Below, piece by piece: positions 11,004 to 24,300 of a stretch of 64,000 nucleotides of DNA. The translations under genes and the position numbers were made by a program. The notes beneath the pieces were generated by a model. The model was not told the origin of the DNA. It ran no database searches and saw only the letters and a list, made by a program, of their open reading frames with translations. Every line of letters begins with the position of its first letter. Position 1 is the first letter of the stretch. The stretch spans positions 20,243,001-20,307,000 of the forward strand of contig OX344763.1 in the NCBI GenBank assembly GCA_947034895.1, given 5' to 3'. This stretch comes from Rhytidiadelphus loreus (lineage: Eukaryota; Streptophyta; Bryopsida; Hypnales; Hylocomiaceae).

Positions 11004-13899
11004 GGCACCTGGTGGGATGTTAAAGAAGACAAAAAAGAAAACTATTAAAAGAAAAAGTCTTGACTAATTGTAGTCTAAACACTAGGCGGAGAAGTTTTCT
11101 AGACAACTTCAAAAATTGAAGTCCAATAGACAACTTCACCTAGAGGAAAATTTTGACTAAACACAATAATAGAAATCATAACCTCTAATGGAACTCCCAC
11201 ATGTTTTGTATGTTTTTTGATTGTAGTGAGTTTTGAGAAGCCATAATTTTTGGATCTGGTGCCTAATAAATTCAATAAAACTTGTTCAAATAAATGAGAA
11301 ATCAACGGCATTTTGGAGGGAGAAGCATTTTTTTAAAAGAAAATCAATGGCCTATTCATTTTTGAGAGAGAGGGGGCAACTAATGGAAAACCAGATGTGT
11401 GTACAACCACTTTTGGGTGCATAATCATAGTCTTGTAAGAATGAAGAGTAGAAATTCCATGTTCATTGTTCTACACTCAAGTTAAAATCTCAAAATAAAT
11501 TTGAAACCCTAAAATAAAAATTATACAAGAAAGAAAACACCTTCAAACTGAAAAAATGAAAGTTATTGATGCGTCCCCTCAATGAAAAACAAATTAAATA
11601 TGAAGAATCAATGTGCCTGCTCTACAAAACACTTGAAAGTGAAAGAAAATTGTAGTTGGGGCACCTCCACTACCAAAAGCACTACAAAGTGAAAGAGAAA
11701 GAGGCAGAGAGATAATGCTATTTGAAATAAAAAGAAGCCATCAATCGCACGAATGAGATGTCACAATGAAAGGACAATCAATGAAGTTGGAGTTCTCTAG
11801 AGGACAAGTTTCTTGTCCAGGGGATTGAGGCCGCCCAAGAAACTTAACTTCCTTGATAACTCTCCTTACAAAAAGTGTTGCCTCATAGACAACCATGTCA
11901 TTTTTTCATCCATGCTTGAGGTTTTCCATTGAACAGGTCTTGGCCTTAGAATAAACCCAATCTAGTGAAGAACAAAATTCCCTCCAATCATCCTGCTCCA
12001 TTTCCCTACAACTCTTGACTGGTACACTTCTCCACCATAGTGTAAAGCGGCCCTTAGTTTTTGACTAGTGTAGTGTTCCGCCATTTGCCCAAAGTAAAAA
12101 ATAATTTAATTCAATTTTTAATTTGAAAATACCTTTAAAATCCATAACTTTTGCAAAGTAGTTCCAAATGCCACAAAACAAACAACTTCATTTGAGGTAT
12201 ACATCAAAATTGAACAAAATTAATCCTTGAATGCTCAACCCGATGAATGTTGAATGTTCACTGTGACCAACTGCACTTCGTCCATAGTTAATTTCTAAAT
12301 AACAATTGATTATGGTGAAATTGAGACATCCAATGAGTTGGGGGAAGTGGGTAGAATACATGTAACAACATGTGGCAAGGGTTTAACACACACCAAACTT
12401 AGTTGACAAATCTTCTAGGTCCTCTAAATTTTTTTATTGCATTCAATCCTAATAAGTCAAGCAATGGCCCTTGAATTACTATTCATCCTAAGTTTAGTGA
12501 GTTTTATCTTATATTTCAATTGGTGGTTGATTAAATAAATTAACTATTTATCCACTTAGTGATTAATTAATCAACTATTTATGGAGCATATATGGTGAGC
12601 ATGGTGGGAGATAAGAATTTTGAGAGTTCTTCACAAATAGATGTAAATCTTTAGCTCACAAATTTAGCAAGTGTTGGTGGGGTTGTTTTTACATGTTCTT
12701 TTGTTTGAATGCAAGATTGTAAGCGGACTTGCTAAAGAGGACAATATAGTGAGTGAAGTGCTTGCCATATATTACATTCATGTTAGTTTGGAGACAAAGA
12801 CTTTGTTGCTTCCATCCACCATAACTCCCTATAATTGTCCCTCAAAGTTGACAATAGAAACTTATGAAGGTTTGTACAAAGTCAATTTTAAGGATTTTTT
12901 TCAAAATCTTGATGCAAGGTGTGGAATGTCCCTCTTGGAGAAATGTAATTGCTTATCCAATAGAGTACCCAAATCAAAATTTACTTAAAGTTTAGGAGAA
13001 ATTTGCAAAACATTGCTTCCTTCTAAATTTTTTGGCAAGTTTGTAACTAACCTAATTTTGTAAGCAATGGTGGAGAAAGACATTATGTGTAGTATAAAAG
13101 TTTTATCCTATGATAAGTCAATGTCTATTGCTTCTTCATACAAGGCATAAAAAATATGTTTTTTCTCTGCCTTCGAATTTTGTAATCTTGCAATTTTAGC
13201 AACCACAACTTCTACAAACAATCCAATATTCCTTGGTATCTTGGTGCAATTTATACAATTGATTAAATTTCAATTATCAATATGCTCAATGCACACAAAA
13301 AATAATGGCACTTATTGATAATTCTTGAGTGAAAACATGTCACTTAGGTTCTTTAGGGACTAATATTCATTGAAGAAGTCTCAAGCACAATATTATAATA
13401 TATCAATGGTAGGAATTAAAAAATGTTTTGTTCCTTAGGATTGTTACAATTATTTGTTATTTTTTGTTTGAGCATTTTGGGTTAAATCAATAAGAAATAT
13501 ATATGATTGTTCGTTGAAACAATGATGTTGTCACATAATGTTGTACATAATGTAGTGGACATCATAATATAAAAATTAGGCACAACACCATATTGTCATG
13601 ATGTTTCTTTATAATATCACATGCATTTTAGTTTCCTAGGGTTTTTTTTACAAGATTGGTATATAAGAGGGTGAAGAAGTAAAAAAAAATTGTCTAAAAA
13701 AAGTAAAAATTAAGAAGACATGTTTTGAAATCTTTAGTATGAGGTATTAATAGTATGATACAAGATTCTAAGGCTTAGAATAGCATAGGAACTTATTTGG
13801 AAACAAAAACAATAGAATTGTGTGGGACCAAGAATTTAAAAATGAATTTAACATACAGTCAAATCACACATACTTTATGTTTGGGTGTCCTAAAACTTC
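11004..13899. other. Intergenic DNA, no gene seen
   Basis: AT-rich DNA with a solitary Harbinger-like right end at 12036-12053 (CCATAGTGTAAAGCGGCCC followed by TTA); its left end could not be found. A 105-codon open frame at 12671-12988 has no recognisable motif, no intron support and ordinary AT-driven codon content, so I do not call it a gene. Confidence 0.45.
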
Positions 13900-14207
13900 C
13901 ACTACAAACAATGATATTTAGTGTTAGCAATACTATTTACAAACCTTGACACTAAATATCATTAACCCTACTAAAGTAAGTAACATTGAATCTAATTTCT
14001 AACACTAAATGCACTCTATGGTAAATCTGAAATCTGTACTCTATGGCAAATCTGAAATCTGAAATCTGGTAAATCTAAATGTACTCTATGGTACGCATTG
14101 AAGTCTAATATTACACTCTAATTTCCACAAAGTTCAGATTTAGTGTTGTGTGGAGTAGGGTAGTAAGTACACTAAATGTAATCCAATACTAAATATCATT
14201 TTTAGTG
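13900..14207. mobile_element. Degenerate CACTA-type MITE
   Basis: The left end CACTACAAACAATGATATTT and right end AAATATCATTTTTAGTG are imperfect inverted repeats bounded by CACTA/TAGTG. The immediate flanks (TTC and TAC) do not match, so the target duplication has decayed or the boundary is slightly wrong. Internal short direct repeats of ACTCTATGGYAAATCTGAAA occupy about 14015-14095. Confidence 0.6.
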
Positions 14208-14726
14208 TACTTGTTGAATTGCATTAAAATATAGTGATGAAATGTTTAATTAATGTGATGTGTGAATATGGTTCATTAATTAATTAAGTGGGGTATAATG
14301 AATTGCTTAAAAGGATTTACAAGTACCTATATGACTAAAGGATGGAAGTGTGAAGGAAATTGTTTGCTTTGCAAGTTTCTTCTTATAATTATGACTTGAT
14401 ACAAGCAATTTGGTTATTTTGGCAACTAAAACTTAAATGTTGATTTCAAAATTTTTGAGACAATAACTTGGAAAGAACACATTATAAACCTATCTTGATT
14501 GTATTTTGAAGTTCTTAAATCAATTTTGACTCTACAAAATTTTCTATAAAGAACAAGTCTGAATTGATTATTGTCCCTTTTGAAATTCAAAAAGGTGCTA
14601 CAAATTGCAAACTTCAAAAATTAATAACTATCTAATTAGTCAAAGGTTCTAGACATATAAAACATTTTTTTCATTTATAAATGATTTTTATTTTATTTTC
14701 TATGAAAAATTGTAAAAATGTAATTT

Positions 14727-14801
14727 GGAAGATTTATAGCATTCATTCATCTATTTACATCTTGACTTTTTTGCAAATTGAATGAATGCTATAAATCTTC
14801 C
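14727..14801. repeat. Perfect 23-bp inverted repeat
   Basis: The arms at 14727-14749 and 14779-14801 (GGAAGATTTATAGCATTCAT and its exact complement, plus three bases) are separated by 29 bp. They could form a stable hairpin. No flanking duplication or gene is associated. Confidence 0.85.
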
Positions 14802-17800
14802 ACCACATCAAAGTGGTAAAATTATTACTCCATTTCAATTTGATACTATACACACTAGTAATATATTAACAATATGCCAATATTCAACAATTTACGCAAA
14901 CATATAATATTATACTATTGTGCATTAATAAAATACGCAATAAAATATGCACAATTCATTTTTAAACATTGTAAACTTGATGTTTTAATTTTAAGATTGA
15001 CCTTTTGATCTTACAATAAATAATGAGTCAATTCTACAAGCCTATACACTAAAGAAAATATAGATTTCAATTTTAACATTGAAATTAAAATATATATATA
15101 TACATATATTTATGCTTTCATTTAAAGTGTCATTAATAAGGTTAAGAAGTCCAAATTCACATCTGAATTTATCTTACAAGATAAATAATTACTACAGTTT
15201 TCTATCATATGCGTGTAAACATGAAGTAGATATATGCACCAACATTCAATCATATGCCTTGCAACTTTATGTTTGTACATTGTACCATCTGATGATGTAG
15301 CCCAAATTAGTGTACAACGATATGACCAAGCACACTTCCATTTTTAATGGTTGAAATTTATACATAGATTACTATGTTTCTTTAAACAATAGTGTTTTGC
15401 TTAACATCCTCCTATTGTCATGAAGGTTTACATAACATTATTTACTAGTTGATCGAGGTTATGTATTAAACTAAAAAAAACTAGGGAAATATTTTAGTTC
15501 AAAAGATGATGTGACCTAACTTCTTTAGTTCACACAAAGGAAGAGTCTTCTTGTAAAGGTTCTTGAGTCTTCAACAATGCCTTGGAACCAATGCTACCTA
15601 GTTAAACAATGCGAGTCATGAAGTAGGGTCTTCAGTTGGCAAATGTGGATAGATGAACTCAACAGCATTTAATCTGTCGTCTATTTCAATTCTTGAGCAC
15701 AGATCCCAAGACCTAAAAAAATTTGAAGACATTCAATCTTGAATTGTTTTCAAGAAATTGTTGGAGCTCTCACAAAAACCTGTGTGCGATTGCGATGAAG
15801 CTCTTAGCATCGCTCAAAGAATTGATCACAAATACATCCTTGATGCTTAGTTCTAAAATAGTATCAAATTATTGGCAAAAGGAATTACCAAATTTGTTTC
15901 TTCAAGAATCTGTGTACATGAAAAGAGTTTGAATATTTTGAATGCGATGGTGATTTATGGTTGTGAAGAGCACCATCAATGCAAAAATGCAGAGCTGCAA
16001 TTGTGAGTAATGAGATTGAAGCAAAGTTTGTCGAGAACAACACAAAGAAGTGCACGTCGTCATGTGAGTGGAGCGGTTGGTTATAGTTGGGGGGGAGTAT
16101 GGTTAGGGCAAAGGTCACACAATACAAACCATGTTAACCGTTCTTATTTTCCCTATTCTGCCATATTCGTTGCGCTGCCTTGTCTTATGTCCACCTAATC
16201 CCCCGCCTTTGTCAATCATTTCTTCAGGACAATGATCGTTGTCCTCATTGCAAAAATCCCTCAAATTTGGGTTTATAATTTTGCTTTCAATTTTATTCCT
16301 TATTTGAACATGCCTTCGTCGGATGTGAAAGAGGAGGAAGAAGAGGAGAAGAAGAAGTGGCAACTACGGACAATACTAAGGAATGCAGTTCAAGGGAGCG
16401 ACCTCGGGGAGCGACTTTCAATTTGTTTGCAAGTTGTTTGGATGTGGTTATGAAGGGAAATGGGGCAATGGCTTGTGAGGCATAAACCTTTCCGTTGTGT
16501 AGGTTAAAGCTACTGCGGACGATTTGTGTGTGCAATGTTTGTCATTTTAGAATCCAATGAAGAGACTAATTGGATCCATTTGACATGAGAAAGAGTTATG
16601 CTTTCTTGCATTAAGACGTGTGGGTTGGATTAGACGTGCAAGTTTGGCAAAGCTTCACGTATTTTGTTACCTTGCAAAGTCACCATTTTCTCAGGTAATA
16701 CAAAATTTGTACTTCTATAAGTATGTTTTTTGCACTGTGCTTTAATTTATGCAAGTTGATGATCAAGAATAGGGCAAGCATTTAGAGCTTTCTTGCTTGT
16801 AGGTTGCTATATTTCAAAATATAGAGTAGTCATTGGGTGAAGTTCAAATGCAATTTTGGCTTCAACGTTTGGACCAAAAATAATAACATTCCAATGACCA
16901 TGACAATCTTCAAGAATAGTTGTGTGATGCTTGACTTTCAACCTTGATTTTTTTTAAAGCTTACTCCAAATGGATTTGTGGCGGCATTTTTTAGGAAGAC
17001 CCATGGGAGAGGACTCCATGCTTTGAATAAAGACAATGGCTTCCAAGGGCATCTCTTGAAAACTAGGAGGGAGCCATCCAAAATACAATTTAAACCTTCC
17101 TAGGTATTGTTGAGATTTGAGCATTTTAACGTATGTATTTGTGTGACTTTTGAGGAGATCAATAGTGCTGCAGAGAGATTTGTGGATATCAAGAGTCAAC
17201 GGAGGTTAAATATTTTTCATTATGTTTGAATTTCTAATGCAATTTCAAATTGAGATGTTATACATTACTATAAGTGACAATAGACAAATCTATTTTTATT
17301 CATCGATAGCCTAAATAGCAAAGGCTATCCTTGTCACTCCCAACTAGAAGTTGACATATGCTACTCATAGTAATCAATTTCAATAATGCACGGATTCTAT
17401 CATAATGTAGTTATTTATAAATGCCCTTTTACAAATTTTCTTTCTCCTTAGAGAAGTCATGTAAAAGATGCTCTACAAGTAGCTCTTGCTTCATACAATG
17501 TGGGCATTGTAGTCCCATGTCCTATTTCTAGAAAAACTATTGTTTTCATTACAACTTGGTGATTGTGACTTGTACAAGTTTTTCTTTTGGATGTGGAAAA
17601 GATAATGATCCAGAGTACTGTGGAGATTGAATGAAGATCACTCTTTCATTGATCTTATAACAGAATTGCAACCGGTAGAGAATCTCCGAGCTATCCTTGG
17701 TTCTTAAAAGTTGTCAAGATTTGCATTTGGACTTGCGCAGGTACATGCCCTCTCACTTGACCATGCAAATTCCAAAGTTGAAAATAATCAACATTAGGAT

Positions 17801-18315
17801 GTCGGTCTAGCCAACTAAGAGATTGAAATAACATTCCAATGTTTTTGCTTTGATACATTATTTTCAAACATGTTTCAACAAGGGCTTTGCACTAGTGAAG
17901 CAAACATTTCAGAGTTTCTTTACATCAACTCCTCTTCTAATATATTTCGTCTCTCAAAACCTCCAAGCCAAATCCTTCACTCCACTATTACCAACTCTCA
18001 ATTATCATCTCATCTTATCGTATTAGTGCCTTTGCATCTTGCATCATGTTGACATCAAATCCAATTTTCATACATTGCCATAACATTCTATAGCTAGCCT
18101 ATGTAACTAATAGTCGATCACCTTCAAAAGTTGGATTCAATTAATTTTGATCTAGTGTCCAAATATTATGAACACTCCTATTGAAATTTTGATAGCTTTA
18201 TCTAATGAATGTTTTAACTTATTCACATTTTGAGATTCTTATGGCATAGTGAGCAGATGTAGGTGCCACCACGCAGTCCTTTAGCAGCTAAGATGGAACT
18301 CTTATAGGAAACTTC
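14802..18315. other. Intergenic DNA upstream of the Sfi1-like gene
   Basis: No gene is supported here. About 15440-15590 resembles part of intron 1 of the downstream gene (about 19150-19320), sharing TTATTTACTAGTTG and CTTCAACAATGC, so it is an old dispersed repeat. The segment just before 18316 should hold the promoter and 5' leader of the Sfi1-like gene, but I see no convincing TATA box. Confidence 0.45.
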
Positions 18316-21300
18316 ATGGCGAGCTCCATTGGTGTTGGCCGACCAAACACATCTCCAAGTACCCACACCAACAATGCCTTCAAAAATGGTTCTAGTGCAA
18401 GCCATGGTGGTAATTTGGGCGCCAACAGTAGTAGCGGTGGCAGTAGCGGTGGGATCAATAACAAAAGTGTGGCATTTAACAAGGGTTTGCCTAGTGATCC
18501 TCGGTCATCAACCACAAGTGGCATGCCTATGCCCTTTGGAAGAGGAAGTGGGGCAACGGCAACCACAAGCTCAGGAGGCTCCTTGGCGTTGCGCGGAGGT
18601 AGCATTGGCATTGGCCCACGGCTACGAGCCGAGGGCTTAATGGTACCACCAGCCTCGGACGCTGCTACATTGCGGCGGCAAGTTGCGGCACTGCAAATTG
18701 ATTTGGAGGCTCATATTGATGGGGAACAACGGCTTCAAAGTATCAACCATGAGCTGCGTGAAAGGTTGAATGAAGTAAAATCTCTCTCTTTGCTTTCACT
18801 TTATTGAGACTTCTTTTATATTTACCAAGACAATCATGTAAATTGAAGTATGCATTGAGAGCAAGCCATAATATTTTTAACCAGCTTGAAGCATTCTCTT
18901 CTTGGAAGAAAGATAATGCCTTTTTAGATGCTTGGGAAAGAATTTAGTTATAGTTTGTAGAGAATGATTTGATAGCCTGGAATTTGCAACGCTAGTTTCA
19001 TTGGATGAGTGGAAATTTGTAAGAGAGCCATTGGCTAGTTGGAAAGGTGCCATGATGGGTGGCTTCCACTTCCTTTGGAAGCAAAAGGGACCCTTGTAGC
19101 GTTGGGTAACAATGTTACGAGGGGCTTACCACACATGAGTCCCATCCATGACTTTATTTACTAGTTGTATAGGGGTCACATTTAACTTGTTGAGAATTGA
19201 AGTATCTAAGAAAAAATGATCTCCAGAAAATGAAGTGGACTAACATTCCTAACTCATGCAAAGGATGTTCCTTGTTTTGAGCCAATGCTCTTGAATCTTC
19301 AACAATGCTTTGAAGATCTATATACATTGTTATATAATTTTAGGTTCATAAATTTTTCATGTAGTTTTCCTTGGAGATCTATCAACACAATCATATTAAG
19401 TGGATTGTTTGTATATGCTCACCCAACAAGACCTAATAGAAGCTCTCTCATGATCTTCTAAAATCCAAGAGTTTTTCAAAAAAAGGAGCTCTAACTCGAG
19501 AGACAATAATTGTTGACATTTTATTTTGGATTTTCAAAATAAAAAATAAAACTTGTGATATTTGAAATGCTTGTCGACAGTCTACACTCCTTACAAGCCT
19601 TCATTTTCCCTCATTTTTTCAAATGAAAAGTAATTGGTTGGAAAAATCAAATTTATCATGTAAAATTATATCCTTGCAAAAATTCTTTACATGTAGAAAG
19701 GCTCTAAAATAACTACAACCAAAGACAACATGTTTCTAAAACCTTCAATTTATAATTTGTTTTTTCTTGCAAATTTGTCTTTTAAACTTTAGGTATTATT
19801 ATATTTGACCACTTTGATTACTATAAGTTAATATAACTTCATTCCATATTATTTATACAATGTATATGAATTCAAAGTTGTATTTTAGTACATTATGAAG
19901 ATTTTATGGGACTTAGTTTCCTATGTTAATTTCATGGATGCATGTATATTCATCTTTAAGCATTTTCATCCAAAATTTGCAAAGCATTCTTGAATTTAAA
20001 ATACAATTCTAGCAATCTAACAAAATACTATGTTTCTTATGTAATGGTGGGGTGGATTTGCAAATGTTACAACACTTGTACTACTTGTATAGTGTATAAA
20101 CATATGGTCTCTAAGAGACCTAACTTTAAGGACTCATGTAAACTAACTTGGTTTTTGCTATTATAACATTTTTTAACCACACAGACCACATTTAAATTGA
20201 AGACATGATCACTTGCTCAACAATACCATTGAAAAGCATTGAATCCAATTTTTTTTACTCACTTCTTTTTATTATAGACATTAATGTTTTAAGAAAATCA
20301 AAAACCCTTACATAATGGGTTTAAGACTATCATCATTAGAAACTAAAATTAGAAATCTCGTGCAAAAAAATTACCTTGGTCTATTTGTAATTAAAAATAA
20401 TTTGTAACTTGATAACAATGGGAATTCATAACATTAGACTCTTTGTTTCAAATTATGCCAAAAGAATTGGAATTAATATTTTAGTTTTTTAGTTTTTTTA
20501 ATGATATTTTTTATATTTATATAGTCAATTTTCTTACATTTATAAATTTCTGAATGAAAATATTTTGTAATTCAACAAGTATTGGTGTCTGAAGGGGTTC
20601 ACTTAGAGTGTCCATTAGAAACCACGTGCAATCAAAACTTTGGACCCCTATATACTTTTTTAATTTTAAATAAAATAAAATATGAATATATTTTCCTATT
20701 TTGAAAGTTTATGTTTTGAATTATTGATATTTTTATTTGTTAATAATAATTAGTTACAAATTTTTGAAGTAAAAAGATACACTGTAGAACTGAAAAATAA
20801 CTTTCACACCCCTATATTATATAAGAAAAAATTGCCTAAAAAATGAACAATTTAAAAAAAAAATCTCTCTTGGAAGTTCATTTTGAGTTGAATATTGATT
20901 CAATGTTCATCTAAATGTGTTCTCTATAATTATTTGAGCTGAAAAACATGCTATTTAAGTTCATTTTCAACCTCTTTTAGAAATCAATTATATTTTATTT
21001 GACTTTAAAATTTTGGCAATAGAAACCTAGTCATTATTAAACAATACTCAAAATTTTAGGTTGAAATTATAGTTTATTAGAAACCACTTGTTCGCATGTG
21101 GTTTGTTGTAGTAGAACTAAATACACCCCCTTAGATTGGTGTGTAGGGCCAAATTGTATTAAATTAATTTTGCACACCCTTGTTTCTTGAAGGTTCTTTG
21201 AAAATGTCTCCATTACCTTGTAGGCCCCAATGCCTCTTTTTCTACACTATACAAAATCTTATGAAATCACCTTACTACACATTTTCTTTTGCAAAATTTA

Positions 21301-24300
21301 TAATACTAATTTGAATTTAATTTAAGTTTTTCTTAACCTCTGAACCTTCAAATTTCTTTTGAAGTAGAAATTGTCAAACATTAAATTATAGAGATAAACA
21401 AATACTTTATTGTTTCTTGGTTTGTTTGACAGATTAGAATTGTATATGAAACAAAATCATGAAAATGTAGAAAGAGCTGAAAGTGAACTCAATACCCTTC
21501 ATGAAGATATGGAACAAACTTTAGAATTGCAACGACGTTTGGCACAAAGGTATGTAGCACTCACAAATATAATCATTATGTGCATACAACTACTATCCTT
21601 GTTTAAGTTCAATTCTATTTTATAAATTAATAAATCATATTGTTTATAGTAAACATGCTATAAATTTAATACAAAATGAAATATATTAAGTTCAATATGC
21701 TTGATTGAAAATTTTCTAAGATATAAGAGATAAACATAATTGAATTGAATTATTGAATTATAAGTCAAGATTATAATTTAAAAAATTTCAAACAGAGCTC
21801 AAATTCTAGAGAAGGAGAAGAAAGATATGGAAAATGTAATGGCTAAAAATAATCAAGCATATGAATTAGAGCGTGCAACACTTGCTAATCGCATATCTTC
21901 AATGGTACATGAATTACATGCAAAAGAAGAGTCGGCGGCAAAAATTGCATTTCTTGAGGTTAATAAAAACATCTTCAATGTTTATGTTCAATAATCTAAT
22001 TTTAAAATGCACATTTGACCTGAAAAAAATAAACATGTTGACTACATTAAAAGTTTTTAGACATGTTAGCAAGATTATAAAAGGTGTTATTATACTTTAT
22101 CTTAGAGCTTAAAATACATGCAAAATATAACTAAGTAAATTTTATAGAATTAAATAATTAGAATTACGAAAATGTGTGTGCAGTCACAATTAAGTAATAC
22201 TACAAATTTAAAAGATAAATTAGAAGAACGATTGCAAACTATTACAGAGGAAGCTAATTTTCTTAAGATAAAACAAGAAGAGTACACTGTACAAATGCGT
22301 GTACTTTTTGAAAAGGTAGAATCTTGTTTAATTGATTGTATATCAATAATAATTAATATTATTTTACAAATGATCTTGTTAGATTTTAACAAAACATGTA
22401 CTTGTTAATAATTGATTGAATAAAAATAATGTAATAATTAAATAAAAAATATTTGAAATTACACCACATCTATAATTATATTTATAATTCTTTACATATT
22501 ACTTTAACAGGATGAAATAGAACAAAAAATTATACATATGGCTAATTTATCTAGACTAAGAAGGTATTTTGGTCGTTTCAAAGAAGGTATTAGAGATCAA
22601 TGTATTGAAAGGGCAAATACATTACAAGCCATTAAATATTACAATTTAAGAGTAATGAGTTTAGGTTGGCATACTTTTTATATGGCAGTTGGACGGTCCA
22701 ATTTAATAAGGAAAAGGAATGCACGTTACAATCAGGTATTTTACTTATTTTTGACAAACATAATTGTTTATATATATATAATTCAAATTGAATCAAATGA
22801 AAATTTGGAAACATGAATAGTTTCTAAAGTTATATTGACAACAACCTATTCCAGCAAATTTTAGAAGATTGTTATGCTATTTGGATAAAAATGATACAAG
22901 CTAGTCAAATACGGAAAAAAAATCTTGAAAAACATGCAAAAGAGAGAGCTAGGCGCATTTTACTATCTTGGGAAGACTACTCAACAGCGGCACGTGCAAA
23001 TCCTAGAAAACATCAAATTGCATTTCAACATTATAGTTTTCACACTAGGACAAAAACTCTACAAGCTTGGAAAAAAATTGTGAAACTATGGAAATTGAAT
23101 GAAGAAGATGAAGAAATATTGTCTGCAATAGCGAGGACTCACTATGAGATTTTTCATAAAAAAAGAGTAATAAATGAATGGAAAGATTGGTTGCAATATC
23201 TTATTCGACCAAGGAAAAGGAAATTGTTGAATGTACAAGCACATATCAATAAAATGACAATGAAACAAGCAATGTCTGCATGGCAATGTGTTATGCGCAT
23301 CCAATGGATGATGCGTATTAAAATAGAAGAAGCAATAAAATATGAGAGAAAATGGATTTACATTCGAACCATGTCAAGGTATTAATAAAGCATAAAAATA
23401 ATGCATATATTTATTATGGTTTATAAAATTAAAACTAAGAGAATCTTCAAAACAATAATGACTTTCACCTATATAATTTCAAATTTTAATTGCTAATTTT
23501 GGTCCAAAGTAGAAGAATTATAGGATACTATAGCTTTCTAAATTAAAAATTAAAAAATTAAAAAACTATAAAAGATTGACATGAAAAGAAAAATGTTGTA
23601 TTTTTAGAAATTGAAGCTGATTAAATTATCTTTGAGAGTTATAAATTGAAAAAATTTGAGGAAAATTCTTAATAAAATATATTTTGATGTTAGTATTTTA
23701 GAAAAGACAAAAAATTTACAAATAAAAATGATTGACGAATGATTGAGGAATGTTTGCACATAAGAAAAAATTTCAATTCAATAGTTTTACCATCTTTGAC
23801 TATGTTGCAAATATCCATAACTTGAAATTTTAAATATTTTTAACTGACTTTTTGTAGAAAAGATTATGTCAACTAGATCAAAATCCTAAAATTGAGTTTA
23901 GAATAGTAATAGTAATAAAATCCATCAAAAAATAAAAATCTAATCTAAGAGTATTGTGATTAAAAAGAAAAAAAATATTTTTGAAAGATGTGATTTTTTT
24001 TTAAAAGGTACTAGATATCTTAGATATAAATTTTGAGTCAATTATGGCTAACAATCCATTGCATACAGAAAAAGAACATTGAAAGTAGTACAATATTTTT
24101 TTACAATGAACCTTCAAATGTTGATTTTTATTGAAGATAAACATGCAAATTAATAATAAAAAATTTAAACACATATTAAAGACAAATTTCATTAAATGAA
24201 ATAAAATAATGACATAAATTGTTCAAAAATTTGAATTGGCCTATTTGAAATTAGACTTTATATTTTTCAAAAATCATTTTTGTTTTCTATTGAAATTTTT

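Noticed and set aside
12671..12988. 105-codon open frame on the plus strand
   Set aside because: No recognisable motif, no splice-linked neighbours and composition like the surrounding AT-rich intergenic DNA; chance frame is more likely.
18288..18611. Leu/Pro-rich minus-strand frame
   Set aside because: Shadow of the Ser/Gly-rich exon 1 of the Sfi1-like gene.
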